Of a stretch of 32,646 bases of DNA, positions 20,577 to 28,268 are shown in pieces. The stretch is taken from positions 1-32,646 of the forward strand of contig JANXOP010000290.1 of NCBI GenBank assembly GCA_025357755.1, read 5' to 3'. Every line of letters begins with the position of its first letter. Position 1 is the stretch's first letter. Position numbers and translations under genes: made by a program. The DNA is from Kofleriaceae bacterium (GTDB lineage Bacteria; Myxococcota_A; Polyangia; Haliangiales; Haliangiaceae). The notes beneath the pieces are model-generated. The model did not search any database. It was not told the origin of the DNA and saw only the letters and a program-made list of their open reading frames with translations.

Positions 20577-21454
20577 GGGTCCGCCGGTTTCTCGCGCGGT
20601 AGCACGATCACGAACGAGCGCTCGTCGCGCTTCCAGACCTGGACCTTCGTGGTCGCCTGCTTCACGGCGGGATACCACGGCTGCTTCTGCATCAGCGCAT
20701 CGGGCTCCGCGAGCTCGGGCGCGATCAAATCGATCTCGACGAAGTGGCCGTGCGCGGCCTCGTCGACTTGCTTCGCGTAGCTCCACGAGGCGAGCGCTGG
20801 ATCGGGGAAGCGATCGTTGTGGAGTGCACCGCCGTAGAGCGCGATCAGCGGCCGATGATCGGGATCGCGATCGCGGTGGACGACAGCCTCGGTCGCGATC
20901 CGACCGAGCTCGCGGGTGGTTAGATCGAGCATCGCCTCGGTATCGACGGGCTTGCCGGGTGGCGAGATGCGCGCGTAGTCCGCGCAGGTCACGCGCATCG
21001 CGTGCGGCTGGACCTTCGCCTTGCGCGCGGCATCAGCGAGGTCACCGATGTCGTTGTGTGTCTCCATCGGGCGCCGCATCGTGATCTCGACCTTCGTCGT
21101 CGCTTCGGTCGCGGCGCTGCCGCAGCCCTTGTCGATCAACCAGGTCTCGAGGATGAGGTCGCTCAACCTGTTCGCCAGCGCAGGAAATGCCTCGGCGGTG
21201 AAGTGCGAGAGCGTCGAACGGATCTGCGGTCGATCGGTGCGCGAGTGAAGCTCTCCGAAACCGACGACGCGCGCATCCGCGGGAATCACCGACTCGAGCG
21301 CGGTCGCCAGATCGTCGTACGTCGCGACCTTTGGCATCACGAGCGTCGGCGCACCCGCATCCGCGATGCGCACCGGTGGTGGGGCAGGTGGCTCGTGCGT
21401 CTCGGCCTTGCTCCCGCAAGCCGCTGTCAACAGAACGACCACACCGAGCCTCAC
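20573..21454 (-). CDS. Lipoprotein, ChaN/Tiki/EreA-like fold
   Basis: The product is 293 aa from GTG 21454; the signal VRLGVVVLLTAAC has Cys13 as lipobox. The N-terminal motif ARVVGFGELHSRTDRP and a later LILETW fit the ChaN/erythromycin-esterase/TraB-like (Tiki) superfamily, in which the GE-H motif binds metal or heme. The second characteristic strand is LIALYGGALHNDRFPDP. The enzyme class cannot be decided: protease-like, esterase-like and heme-binding members exist. TATCGT six bases upstream of the GTG suggests leaderless transcription from the 21455-21485 gap. Confidence 0.68.
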   Translation of the reverse strand: MRLGVVVLLTAACGSKAETHEPPAPPPVRIADAGAPTLVMPKVATYDDLATALESVIPADARVVGFGELHSRTDRPQIRSTLSHFTAEAFPALANRLSDLILETWLIDKGCGSAATEATTKVEITMRRPMETHNDIGDLADAARKAKVQPHAMRVTCADYARISPPGKPVDTEAMLDLTTRELGRIATEAVVHRDRDPDHRPLIALYGGALHNDRFPDPALASWSYAKQVDEAAHGHFVEIDLIAPELAEPDALMQKQPWYPAVKQATTKVQVWKRDERSFVIVLPREKPADP

Positions 21455-21485
21455 CCTCGGACGATACCGCGTTATGTTCCTTCGT
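21455..21485. promoter_or_regulatory. Compact divergent promoter, two leaderless-type -10 sites
   Basis: On the minus strand TATCGT (21461-21466) is six bases from GTG 21454. On the plus strand TATGTT (21473-21478) is seven bases from ATG 21486. The plus -10 covers the alternative ATG at 21474, so 21486 is the preferred start of the plus gene. Each promoter's -35 region would lie over the other's transcribed region. Confidence 0.5.
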
Positions 21486-22349
21486 ATGGCCCCTAGCGCT
21501 CGCGAGCTGCGTACGATTCCGCTGTTCGCCGGCTTCGGCGATGCCGAGCTCGGGGAGATCGGCGCCCGCTTCAAACCGGTCGCCGTCGACCCGACCAAGC
21601 CGCTGTTCGACGTCGGCGATCCGGCGACCACGTTCTACGTCCTGACCAAGGGCGAGGTCGTGCTCACCGGCGACGACGTGTTCCGGCTTCGCCCACCGGC
21701 GTTGATCGGCGAGCTCGGTGCGCTGACGAACCTCACGCGCTCGACCTCCGCGACCGTGCTCGCGGGTTCCGAGCTCTGGGAAATCTCGGCCAAGCAGATC
21801 CAGGACTTCCTCGGCAACCATCAAGAGCTCGGGGTCCGCTTCCTCGTGAACCTGCTGTCGGTCGTCGCCGAGAAGGTCCATCGCGATCAACGCCGGCTCG
21901 CGGATATGCGGAGCAACTTGATCTCGACGCAGAAGGAGCTCAAGCGCCTGCGCGAGCTCGTGCTCGAGAGCGTCGAGACGCCGCTGTCGGCTCCGGTTCA
22001 CGACACGCTCGACAAGTTGATCACGCACAACCGCCGCGTGAACTATCGCGTCGAGCCACCCGCGGCGCTCGCCGCGACGGTGCGGTTCGATAGCGGCGTC
22101 GCGCCGGTCGCCGATCTCTCGCGTACACACGTCACGGTGCAGTTGCCCGCGAACGCGAAGCCACCCCTCGTCGGTGATTGGCTCTCGGGGGTCGCGGATC
22201 TCGCGGGCACGGAGGTGCCGATTTCGGGCCGCGTGTTCCGCGCGAACGGCAAGAAGCTCACGCTCGAGCTCGATCTCATGATCGACGAGTTCGCGGGTAC
22301 CCTCGAGGGCTACCTCACGCGGGCGCAGCTGCTCGATATTCTCTGCTGA
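21486..22349 (+). CDS. Cyclic-nucleotide-binding domain protein with C-terminal PilZ-like domain
   Basis: The product is 287 aa; start 21486 is favoured by promoter position (21474 is the alternative). Residues about 8-115 form a cNMP-binding domain (DVGDPATTFYVLTKGEVVL, IGELGALTN), although the phosphate-binding cassette reads TRSTSATV, with extra residues relative to the canonical Arg-Ser-Ala-Thr. Residues about 125-165 are a charged helix, probably coiled coil. From about 180 a PilZ-like domain starts with HNRRVNYRVEPP, then DLSRTHVTVQLP in place of the usual D-x-S-x-x-G. The combination could read cAMP-type and c-di-GMP-type signals in one protein; binding by either domain is inferred. 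The 3' end overlaps the convergent gene by 35 bp. Confidence 0.72.
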   Translation: MAPSARELRTIPLFAGFGDAELGEIGARFKPVAVDPTKPLFDVGDPATTFYVLTKGEVVLTGDDVFRLRPPALIGELGALTNLTRSTSATVLAGSELWEISAKQIQDFLGNHQELGVRFLVNLLSVVAEKVHRDQRRLADMRSNLISTQKELKRLRELVLESVETPLSAPVHDTLDKLITHNRRVNYRVEPPAALAATVRFDSGVAPVADLSRTHVTVQLPANAKPPLVGDWLSGVADLAGTEVPISGRVFRANGKKLTLELDLMIDEFAGTLEGYLTRAQLLDILC

Positions 22350-22932
22350 ACCAGCGCGTGGGCACGGAGCTCGCGAGGCACGTGATCGTATTCGTGCGCC
22401 ACGGCGCCGAGCGGCGCGCGCGTCGCGGCGATTCGGGCGTGCCCTCGAGCAGCCCTTCGTCCTCGGCCCAGTCCGCACGCTGACCCGGCGCGAGCCCGTG
22501 CAGCCCACTCTGGTGGAAGCCGATGATGTGAGTGTGCCCCGCGACCCGAGCACCGGTGAAATCGGCGAGCCGCTCCGCGAGCGCGATGCCGGCGCGCGCG
22601 CCGAAGGTCTCGCAGGTGCGAAACCAGATCAGCGCGTCGGACGCGAGCTTCTCGCGCAGCATCTCGAGGTGCCGATGGTTCGCGTCACCCGCGTGGAATG
22701 CGCTCGCACTCATTACGTCGTTACCGACGAGCGCCGAGCCCCAGTGACCGTGGCCCCAGTACTGGAGCTCGTCGATCGGCTCGGGTAGAGCTTCGATCCA
22801 GCCGAACGCTTCCGCCCAGCTCGCGGTGCCGAAGCTCGCATCGATGCGGCGCAGGCCGCGATAGAGGTGCGCACCGCTGCGCCACGCGACATGCAGCTTG
22901 GGAGCGGTGCGATCGAAGACGAGAACGCGCAG
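22315..22932 (-). CDS. DUF4347-like protein with no standard start codon
   Basis: The open frame continues from the TAG of the upstream gene (22936-22938). The first usable codon for a complete protein is CTG at 22932, giving LRVLVFDRTAPKLHVAWR and about 205 residues. The only ATG (22713) would remove the first 73 residues, including IDELQYWGHGHWGSALVG. The core block WFRTCETFGARAGIALAERL then ARVAGHTHIIGFHQSG resembles DUF4347-type domains that I recall only loosely. Third positions are G/C-rich throughout. Options are a CTG start, reinitiation after the upstream stop, readthrough of TAG, or a base-call error. The 3' end overlaps the cNMP/PilZ gene by 35 bp. Confidence 0.7.
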   Translation of the reverse strand: MRVLVFDRTAPKLHVAWRSGAHLYRGLRRIDASFGTASWAEAFGWIEALPEPIDELQYWGHGHWGSALVGNDVMSASAFHAGDANHRHLEMLREKLASDALIWFRTCETFGARAGIALAERLADFTGARVAGHTHIIGFHQSGLHGLAPGQRADWAEDEGLLEGTPESPRRARRSAPWRTNTITCLASSVPTRWFSREYRAAAPA

Positions 22933-22935
22933 GAG

Positions 22936-23154
22936 CTACTTGCTCGAGACCTTGTTCGCCGTATCGCTGGTCGCAGGCGCCGGCTTCGGGGCGTCCTTCT
23001 TCGCGGTCTCCTTCGGTTGAACCTTGTCCGTCGCTTTGGGCGCGGGCTTCTCGGATTTCTCCGCGGTCTTGCCCTCGTGCTCGGAGTCCGGGCACGCCAT
23101 GGCGGTGCCCACGAGTGAGGTGGTGGCGACGAGGATGAGTGCGAGCTTCTTCAT
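22936..23154 (-). CDS. Small exported Lys/Pro/Ala-rich protein
   Basis: The product is 72 aa. ATG 23154 overlaps the phosphoesterase stop (ATGA). MKKLALILVATTSLVGTAMA is a type I signal peptide, followed by Cys at +1 of the mature chain, so lipid modification is possible. The mature part is one disordered, highly charged tail (AEKSEKPAPKATDKVQ, then KKDAPKPAPATSD) with no fold visible. Its role is unknown; it may be a periplasmic linker or small lipoprotein. Its TAG stop is in frame with the downstream gene. Confidence 0.75.
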   Translation of the reverse strand: MKKLALILVATTSLVGTAMACPDSEHEGKTAEKSEKPAPKATDKVQPKETAKKDAPKPAPATSDTANKVSSK

Positions 23155-24620
23155 ACCCGGACCTTAGCGCGCACCTGCGAGGCACGCACGTAGTCCCGAA
23201 TACCCTGCTGGTAGCCGGTCGGGTCGTCACGAAGGTCGTATTTCTTCGGGACCTTACCCGTGGCGTCGGCCCACTGGCTGATCGGATCCTGGTACTTGAA
23301 GCCGCCCGAGTGCGAGCAGTCCTGAGAATTCATCGGCCAGTCGTCGAGGTTGATCGCGGGGAGCTCTACCGGATCCGCCGGCTTGCCCGCCATCAGGCGC
23401 GCCAGGTCGATGCAATCGCTGAGGTCGTTCGCGGCGTCCATGCGGACGTTGAGCGGCTCGAGCCCGAAAGCGGTCTGCAAATGCTTGAGCGGCGAGCAGT
23501 GATCATAGACCACCGAGCTCACGTAGTTCTGCTTCGCATACGGCCCGGCGACGAGCGTCGGCACGCGGAAGCCCATCTGCTGGAACCCATCGACGCCGAA
23601 CTTCTCGAGCGTGTCGTCGGTCGTGGTCGGCGGCGAGACGTGATCGAAGAAGCCGCCGTTCTCGTCGTAGGTGACGACGAGCATGCAATTCTTCCACTGC
23701 GGTGACGCCGCGAGCGCGCGGTACACGGCCGAGATCAACAGCTGGCCGTTGATCGGATGGATCGGTGGATGATCGTCGTTGAGATAGAAGAACGGATCGA
23801 TGTACGAGACCGCGGGCAAGGTGCCGTTGGCCGCGTCGGTGAAGAACTGGCCGCTGCTGCCTTGGTAGTCGCCGAACCGGCGGATGTTGCCGGTGCCGTC
23901 GTTCGCGCCGAGATCGAGCTGATAGGGACCTGCGCCGCCGATCAGCGCCGCGACCGCGATCGAGCCGAAGTAGTAGGCCCAGTCGACGTTCTTGTCGTGG
24001 AGCTTGTTGTAGATCGACGGCACCGGCGAGCCCTTGCCGAATGCGCCGAGGATCTCGTTGTTCGCATCGGCAGCGGGACCGATCCCGAACGAGGTTGCCG
24101 TGTGCCAGTACGCGCGGTTCGGCAGCGTGGGGCCCATCACCGAGCAGAAGTAGTTGTCGCACGAGGTGTACGCGTCGGCGAGTGCGTAGCTGATCGGCAT
24201 CTGCGCGCGCGTGAGGTACTGCATCGGATCGATCAGCGTGGTGCTCGAGTGATCGAGCTGGTGCGACTTCACGAAGCCATCGCACGCGCCATTGTTCCAG
24301 CTGTTGTGGAGCTCGGTCCACCCATGCGGCGGATCTGGATCGCACATCTGATCGACTGTCGGCTCCCACGGCGCGATCAGCTGACCGTTGACGTCGGGGT
24401 TGCGCATCGCAGCCACGAGGCCGTTGCCCGGGCGACCTTCGACGAGCGAGCGCGAGCCGAGCACGTGATCGTAGCTGCGGTTCTCGAGCATCATGTAGAC
24501 GTACGTCGTGATGCCGACCGGATCGTTGGTGTCGCTACCGCAGCTCGGGAGGAAGCGCGCCATCGCCGCAGCTCCGGCCATCCCACCGATCCGCTTCATC
24601 GCGCTACGTCGATTGATCAT
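23151..24620 (-). CDS. Tat-exported phosphoesterase (phospholipase C/acid phosphatase AcpA family)
   Basis: The product is 489 aa from ATG 24620. The N-terminus MINRRSAMKRIGG carries a twin-arginine motif (R4-R5), followed by a hydrophobic Ala/Gly/Met stretch and FLPSC with Cys27, so it may be a Tat lipoprotein. Family signatures are YMMLENRSYDH (metal/nucleophile region), a central MGPTLPNRAYWHTAT, and a late VVTYDENGGFFDHVSPP. These enzymes hydrolyse phospholipid or phosphate monoester bonds outside the cytoplasm. An in-frame GTG at 24665 would bury the Tat motif 15 residues inside. It is the first of three minus-strand genes joined by an overlap and a 3-nt gap. Confidence 0.9.
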   Translation of the reverse strand: MINRRSAMKRIGGMAGAAAMARFLPSCGSDTNDPVGITTYVYMMLENRSYDHVLGSRSLVEGRPGNGLVAAMRNPDVNGQLIAPWEPTVDQMCDPDPPHGWTELHNSWNNGACDGFVKSHQLDHSSTTLIDPMQYLTRAQMPISYALADAYTSCDNYFCSVMGPTLPNRAYWHTATSFGIGPAADANNEILGAFGKGSPVPSIYNKLHDKNVDWAYYFGSIAVAALIGGAGPYQLDLGANDGTGNIRRFGDYQGSSGQFFTDAANGTLPAVSYIDPFFYLNDDHPPIHPINGQLLISAVYRALAASPQWKNCMLVVTYDENGGFFDHVSPPTTTDDTLEKFGVDGFQQMGFRVPTLVAGPYAKQNYVSSVVYDHCSPLKHLQTAFGLEPLNVRMDAANDLSDCIDLARLMAGKPADPVELPAINLDDWPMNSQDCSHSGGFKYQDPISQWADATGKVPKKYDLRDDPTGYQQGIRDYVRASQVRAKVRV

Positions 24621-24633
24621 GGCGACGTTTGTA
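24621..24633 (-). promoter_or_regulatory. Leaderless-type -10 for the phosphoesterase gene
   Basis: On the minus strand TACAAA is followed by seven bases (CGTCGCC) and then the ATG at 24620, with no Shine-Dalgarno. This supports the shorter start that places the Tat motif at the N-terminus. Confidence 0.45.
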
Positions 24634-24701
24634 GCGTGGTCCGACCGTGAGTGTCCATGAGACATCCCACACCGCCATGTGATGAATTCGCCTGTCGAAA
24701 G

Positions 24702-25880
24702 TTACATTCGCGAGGCGAGCCATCCGACGCCGACGGCGAAGCCCAGGAGAGCTCCGAGCCCGGCGCAGACCGCGATGATCAAGATCCGGGTGACCGGGTT
24801 CTTCCAGAACCCCTTCATGGTCTGGGTGTCGTCGGGCAGGCGTTCACAGTCCGCGACCGACGGCTTGCGGCGCCATGCCTCCACGATCCCGACGACGATG
24901 CCGGTGCGAATCAATGGATAGACGCGCGCCACGGGGGACGCGAGCATCGCGGCGCCGACCGAGAATGGCGATGCACCGGCGAGCGCGGTGAACAAGCCCG
25001 CGCCGATCGAGGTCGGGATGATCCACGCGAGCATCGTTTTCGCGAACGTGTCGAAGTCCGAGACCTTCGCGACGTAGACGAGGATGCCGAGGAACACGAG
25101 CGGCACGAGCCACTTCGCGATCCGCCACCACAACGCGGCGGGAGGAATCTTCTCGAGCGCGGCGCGATCGATGGGCTGATCGAGCTGGAGTGTCATGCCT
25201 GGCACGTGCGCCGCACCGACGACCGCCACGACGGTCTTCTTCCCTTCGCCAGCTTCGCGCATCTTGCTCGCGAGGTACTTGTCGCGCTCGTCGACGAGAG
25301 GGCCCTTGATCTCGGGCACTGCCTTGCCGAGCTCGGTCAGCATCTCGGACAGCGCCTTGGGCTCCTTGAGGTTCTCGACGGTCTCGGCGGTCACGCCTTT
25401 GCCATCGGTCGCTTCGTCGTCACCGCCCGAGACCAGCGACCACATCAAGGTCAGCCGGCGCCACAGGCCGATGTTGCGCCAGGTGCGGCGCAGCGTGATG
25501 TTGATATCGCGATCGATCAGCTCGACCGGGATGTTCCGCTTCTCGGCGGTCTTGGTCGCGGTGACGAGCTCGGCACCCGGCTGAACGCCGAGGCTCGCGC
25601 CGATCCGACGCTGATAGCTCGCGAGCGCGAGGTGGCCGAGGAGATAGAGGGTCTTGCCTTCGCGGACGACCTTGAACACGTCGAGGTCGCGGAACGCCGA
25701 GTCCTTGGTCAAGGCGTCGTACCGCGCCGTGCACAGCTCCACGCAGACGACATCGGGATGGACCGCGTCGATCGTGGCTTTGACGTCGTCGACCGATTTC
25801 TGCGACACGTGTGCGGTGCCGACCACGTAAAACGTGGTGTCGCCTCGCTTCATCGTCGTGACAGAGGACGGCAACTCCAT
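24702..25880 (-). CDS. TraB-family membrane protein (PrgY-like)
   Basis: The product is 392 aa. The TraB domain covers about 1-235, with YVVGTAHVSQKS (GTAHVS at 21-26), VCVELCTARYDAL, ELIDRDINITLRR and the second motif VGAAHVPGM. Three C-terminal membrane segments follow: WLVPLVFLGILVYV, an Ala/Gly-rich pair near residue 300, and RILIIAVCAGLGALLGFAVG. This is the bacterial/archaeal TraB/PrgY form; in Enterococcus PrgY reduces self-produced pheromone, and TraB-fold members elsewhere are metalloproteases. Both conserved motifs are intact. It diverges from DUF1244 with a 32-bp gap. Confidence 0.92.
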   Translation of the reverse strand: MELPSSVTTMKRGDTTFYVVGTAHVSQKSVDDVKATIDAVHPDVVCVELCTARYDALTKDSAFRDLDVFKVVREGKTLYLLGHLALASYQRRIGASLGVQPGAELVTATKTAEKRNIPVELIDRDINITLRRTWRNIGLWRRLTLMWSLVSGGDDEATDGKGVTAETVENLKEPKALSEMLTELGKAVPEIKGPLVDERDKYLASKMREAGEGKKTVVAVVGAAHVPGMTLQLDQPIDRAALEKIPPAALWWRIAKWLVPLVFLGILVYVAKVSDFDTFAKTMLAWIIPTSIGAGLFTALAGASPFSVGAAMLASPVARVYPLIRTGIVVGIVEAWRRKPSVADCERLPDDTQTMKGFWKNPVTRILIIAVCAGLGALLGFAVGVGWLASRM

Positions 25881-25912
25881 GCTGCCTCAATACCACATGC
25901 TATGCAGATCAC
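25881..25912. promoter_or_regulatory. 32-bp divergent promoter, two leaderless-type -10 sites
   Basis: Minus strand: TATTGA (25887-25892), six bases, then ATG 25880. Plus strand: TATGCA (25901-25906), six bases, then ATG 25913. No ribosome sites are present. The gap is too short for leaders, so both transcripts should start at or within a base or two of the start codons. Confidence 0.5.
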
Positions 25913-26170
25913 ATGGCGACCGAGATTAGCGAAGCGCAACGAACCGAGATCGAAGCTGCGGCGTTCCGCCGGCTCGTCGAGCACTTTCGCGAGCGCACCG
26001 ACGTCCAGAACCTCGACGTGATGAACCTCGCCGGGTTCTGCCGCAACTGCTTGTCGAAGTGGTACCGGGCCGCTGCCGCCGAGCGTGGCGTCGAGATCAG
26101 CGACCCCGCCGCGCGGGAGATCGTCTACGGCATGCCGTACGACGAGTGGAAGACCAAGTTCCAGAAGTAG
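25913..26170 (+). CDS. DUF1244 family protein
   Basis: The product is 85 aa. The motif NLAGFCRNCLSKWYRAAA and the ending GMPYDEWKTKFQK identify DUF1244, a small single-domain family common in proteobacteria and of unknown function. The length is slightly short but complete. The two Cys (C-x-x-C, in CRNC) are conserved-looking. It is convergent with the lipoprotein gene, with only 4 bp between the stops and no terminator visible. Confidence 0.95.
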   Translation: MATEISEAQRTEIEAAAFRRLVEHFRERTDVQNLDVMNLAGFCRNCLSKWYRAAAAERGVEISDPAAREIVYGMPYDEWKTKFQK

Positions 26171-26174
26171 TCCA

Positions 26175-27236
26175 CTAGTACACGGCGAGCCCGAAGAGCA
26201 GATCCGTCATGCGCTCGTCGTGTGCGTAGGTCTGGCCGAACCGCGCGGTTAGCGCGAGCCGGGTGTTGATGTCGAGCTGGATCTGCGCGCCCCCGAGGAG
26301 CGCGAGGCTGCTCGCATTACCGCCCGGGATCCCGTCCTCGAGCCGGCGCGCTCCGCCGCCACCGGCGTAGAGCCCGAAATGCAGGGGGCCGGCCTGCGCG
26401 AGGTACCCATCCGCCTCGAGCGTGTACCGAGTCTCGAACAGGGTCTGCGCCGCGTTGTTGTCGCGCCAGCCGAAGAACAGCGAGCTGACGATGCCGATGT
26501 GTTGTTCGGGGAAGAAGCCGAACTGGATCGTCGTCGCGGTTCCGGAGTTCTTGCTGCCATCCGCGGAGGTGAACGTGCCCGTGCCGGCGAGCACCGCGTA
26601 CGTGAAGCCTGCGCGGTCGAGCGGCGCGCGGCCGTTCCAGTGCCACGGCGTCTCGTTCGAGCGAATGTAGCCGTAGCGCGAGAAGGCGGCCGAATCGGGA
26701 TCGAGTGCCGCGAGGGGCATCACGACGCTGCTGCCATCCTGGCCGGTGAGATAGAGCGGCGTCATCGGATGGATCTGCGCGAACCCGTCCTCGCGCGAGC
26801 CTTCGATCACGGCGGCCACGACGAGCGCGGTGACCGCGAGCACGACGATCGCGATCGCCTCGGCTTTGCCATCGCCAGCGCCCGAGCTGCTGCCCCCACC
26901 ACTGCCGACGTGCACGCCACCTTGCCCGCCACCGTTCCCGGAGCCGTGAGGTACGGTGGCGTTTGGGCCCCAGCCGCCACCGCGGCGGCGACCACCGCCG
27001 CTATCGACCACGATGGTCGGGAAGAACACGATCTGGGTCTCGGTGTTCACGGGCTGTGGCGCTCCGACATCAGCATCGGTGAGCTGCTGGACGACCCGAA
27101 CATTCTGGCCGCGCTGCTCCGGCGGCAGGGTCGCGAGGCGTTGCAGCTCCGACGCTGGGATCTGGTAGGTCGTGGTTCCGCACGCTCCCAGTGGCAGAGC
27201 GGTGGCGAGAACCAAGGCGAGGCCCGTCTTCAGCAT
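26175..27236 (-). CDS. Exported lipoprotein with Gly-rich linker and barrel-like C-terminus
   Basis: The product is 353 aa from ATG 27236; an ATG eight codons upstream would give an acidic N-region. MLKTGLALVLATALPLGAC has lipobox LGAC. Residues about 75-110 are a Gly/Ser/Arg-rich linker, followed by one hydrophobic segment (AIVVLAVTALVVAAVIEGS), so the protein may cross or re-enter a membrane. The last ~170 residues alternate polar and hydrophobic residues and end DLLFGLAVY, as in outer-membrane barrels. An N-terminal lipid, a central membrane helix and a barrel-like end make an odd combination. No family was recognised. Confidence 0.72.
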   Translation of the reverse strand: MLKTGLALVLATALPLGACGTTTYQIPASELQRLATLPPEQRGQNVRVVQQLTDADVGAPQPVNTETQIVFFPTIVVDSGGGRRRGGGWGPNATVPHGSGNGGGQGGVHVGSGGGSSSGAGDGKAEAIAIVVLAVTALVVAAVIEGSREDGFAQIHPMTPLYLTGQDGSSVVMPLAALDPDSAAFSRYGYIRSNETPWHWNGRAPLDRAGFTYAVLAGTGTFTSADGSKNSGTATTIQFGFFPEQHIGIVSSLFFGWRDNNAAQTLFETRYTLEADGYLAQAGPLHFGLYAGGGGARRLEDGIPGGNASSLALLGGAQIQLDINTRLALTARFGQTYAHDERMTDLLFGLAVY

Positions 27237-27305
27237 TTCGCTGATTATTGCAGAATCCATGCGCAGCCACCGTGCCGATCGGCTGGGGCCGCCTACGATG
27301 TGCGG
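27237..27305. promoter_or_regulatory. Divergent promoter region, two leaderless-type -10 sites
   Basis: Minus strand: AATAAT (27244-27249), seven bases, then ATG 27236. Plus strand: TACGAT (27294-27299), six bases, then GTG 27306. No clear -35 was identified. The plus-strand spacing argues for 27306 as the GNAT protein start rather than the GTG at 27300. Confidence 0.45.
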
Positions 27306-28268
27306 GTGGAGCCAGTCGACCTCGCCACCGTGGCGAACGACTTCGACGCCGAGGTCTCGCTGACGCCGGCGATCGATCGGTTTTGCAGCTCGACGCCGTG
27401 GATCCTCTCGGCCGCCGGCGCGCTGATGCCTCCGAGGACCGCGTTCTCGTTCAAGGGCGCCAATGGCTACTTCGCAGCGATGCGGGGCGTGCATCCCGCG
27501 GGCTTCCCGTACATCGAACCGGTCGAGCTCGCCTGGGGGCTGGCCGCGCCGCTGATCGGTCGCGACCCGGTCGCGCTGGTCGAGGAGCTCGTTCCGATGC
27601 TCGCCAACCGGCGTGACTGGCAGCTGGTGATCTTGTCGGGTCACACTGTGGCTGGCCCGCAACGCCGTGCCCTCGATGCCACACTGCCGCCTCGCTGGGA
27701 GCGCCGTCGCGGCCAGCCCACGATCCGTCACGTCGCGAGCCTCGAGGGCGGACTCGACGGGTTCTTGTCGCGGCGCTCGCGCGAGATGCGTAAGTCGCTA
27801 CGCAAAGCCGAGCGCGCGGCGACCGTGGCCGGGCTCACGTTCGAAGCGGTCCGGGCCAAGCCGGGGGAGGGCGCCGCGCTCTACGAGCGGATCCAGGCGG
27901 TCGAGCAACACAGCTGGAAGTCGCACGACCACGTCGGCATCGCGCAGGGCCCGATGCGCGCGTTCTACGCCGCGATGCTGCCGCGGCTGTGCGAGCTCGG
28001 TCAGCAGCGGACGATCTTCGCGCGCCTCGGTGATCGCGATGTCGGATACATCCTCGGTGCGGTGATGGCGGGCGAGTATCGCGGCCTGCAGTTCTCGTAC
28101 GCCGACGACGCCGCGCACCTCGACATCGGCAACTTGATGCAGCTGCGCCAGATCACCGAGCTGTGCGCGGACGGTGTCGGCCGCTACGACCTCGGCACCG
28201 AGATGGCCTACAAGCGGCGCTGGGCCGAGGAGCTCATGGAGACGGAGATGCTGGTTCTCGTTCGCTGA
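27306..28268 (+). CDS. GNAT-family acyltransferase (BioF2-like acetyltransferase)
   Basis: The product is 320 aa from GTG 27306. The layout is that of GNAT proteins of the BioF2-like/FemAB-related type: a first half with WQLVILSGH, a basic helix EMRKSLRKAERAA (about 160-172), a second half with TIFARLGDRDVGYILGAVM (the acyl-CoA-binding core), then AHLDIGNLMQLRQI and RYDLGTEMAYKRRWAEE. These enzymes transfer acyl or aminoacyl groups to amines, often in peptidoglycan or exopolysaccharide work. The ending is clean, and the last 35 bp overlap the convergent TerC gene. Confidence 0.82.
   Translation: MEPVDLATVANDFDAEVSLTPAIDRFCSSTPWILSAAGALMPPRTAFSFKGANGYFAAMRGVHPAGFPYIEPVELAWGLAAPLIGRDPVALVEELVPMLANRRDWQLVILSGHTVAGPQRRALDATLPPRWERRRGQPTIRHVASLEGGLDGFLSRRSREMRKSLRKAERAATVAGLTFEAVRAKPGEGAALYERIQAVEQHSWKSHDHVGIAQGPMRAFYAAMLPRLCELGQQRTIFARLGDRDVGYILGAVMAGEYRGLQFSYADDAAHLDIGNLMQLRQITELCADGVGRYDLGTEMAYKRRWAEELMETEMLVLVR

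Noticed and set aside
24651..26021. Long plus-strand open frame opposite the TraB gene
   Set aside because: Antisense to intact TraB motifs and ends inside DUF1244 in another frame.
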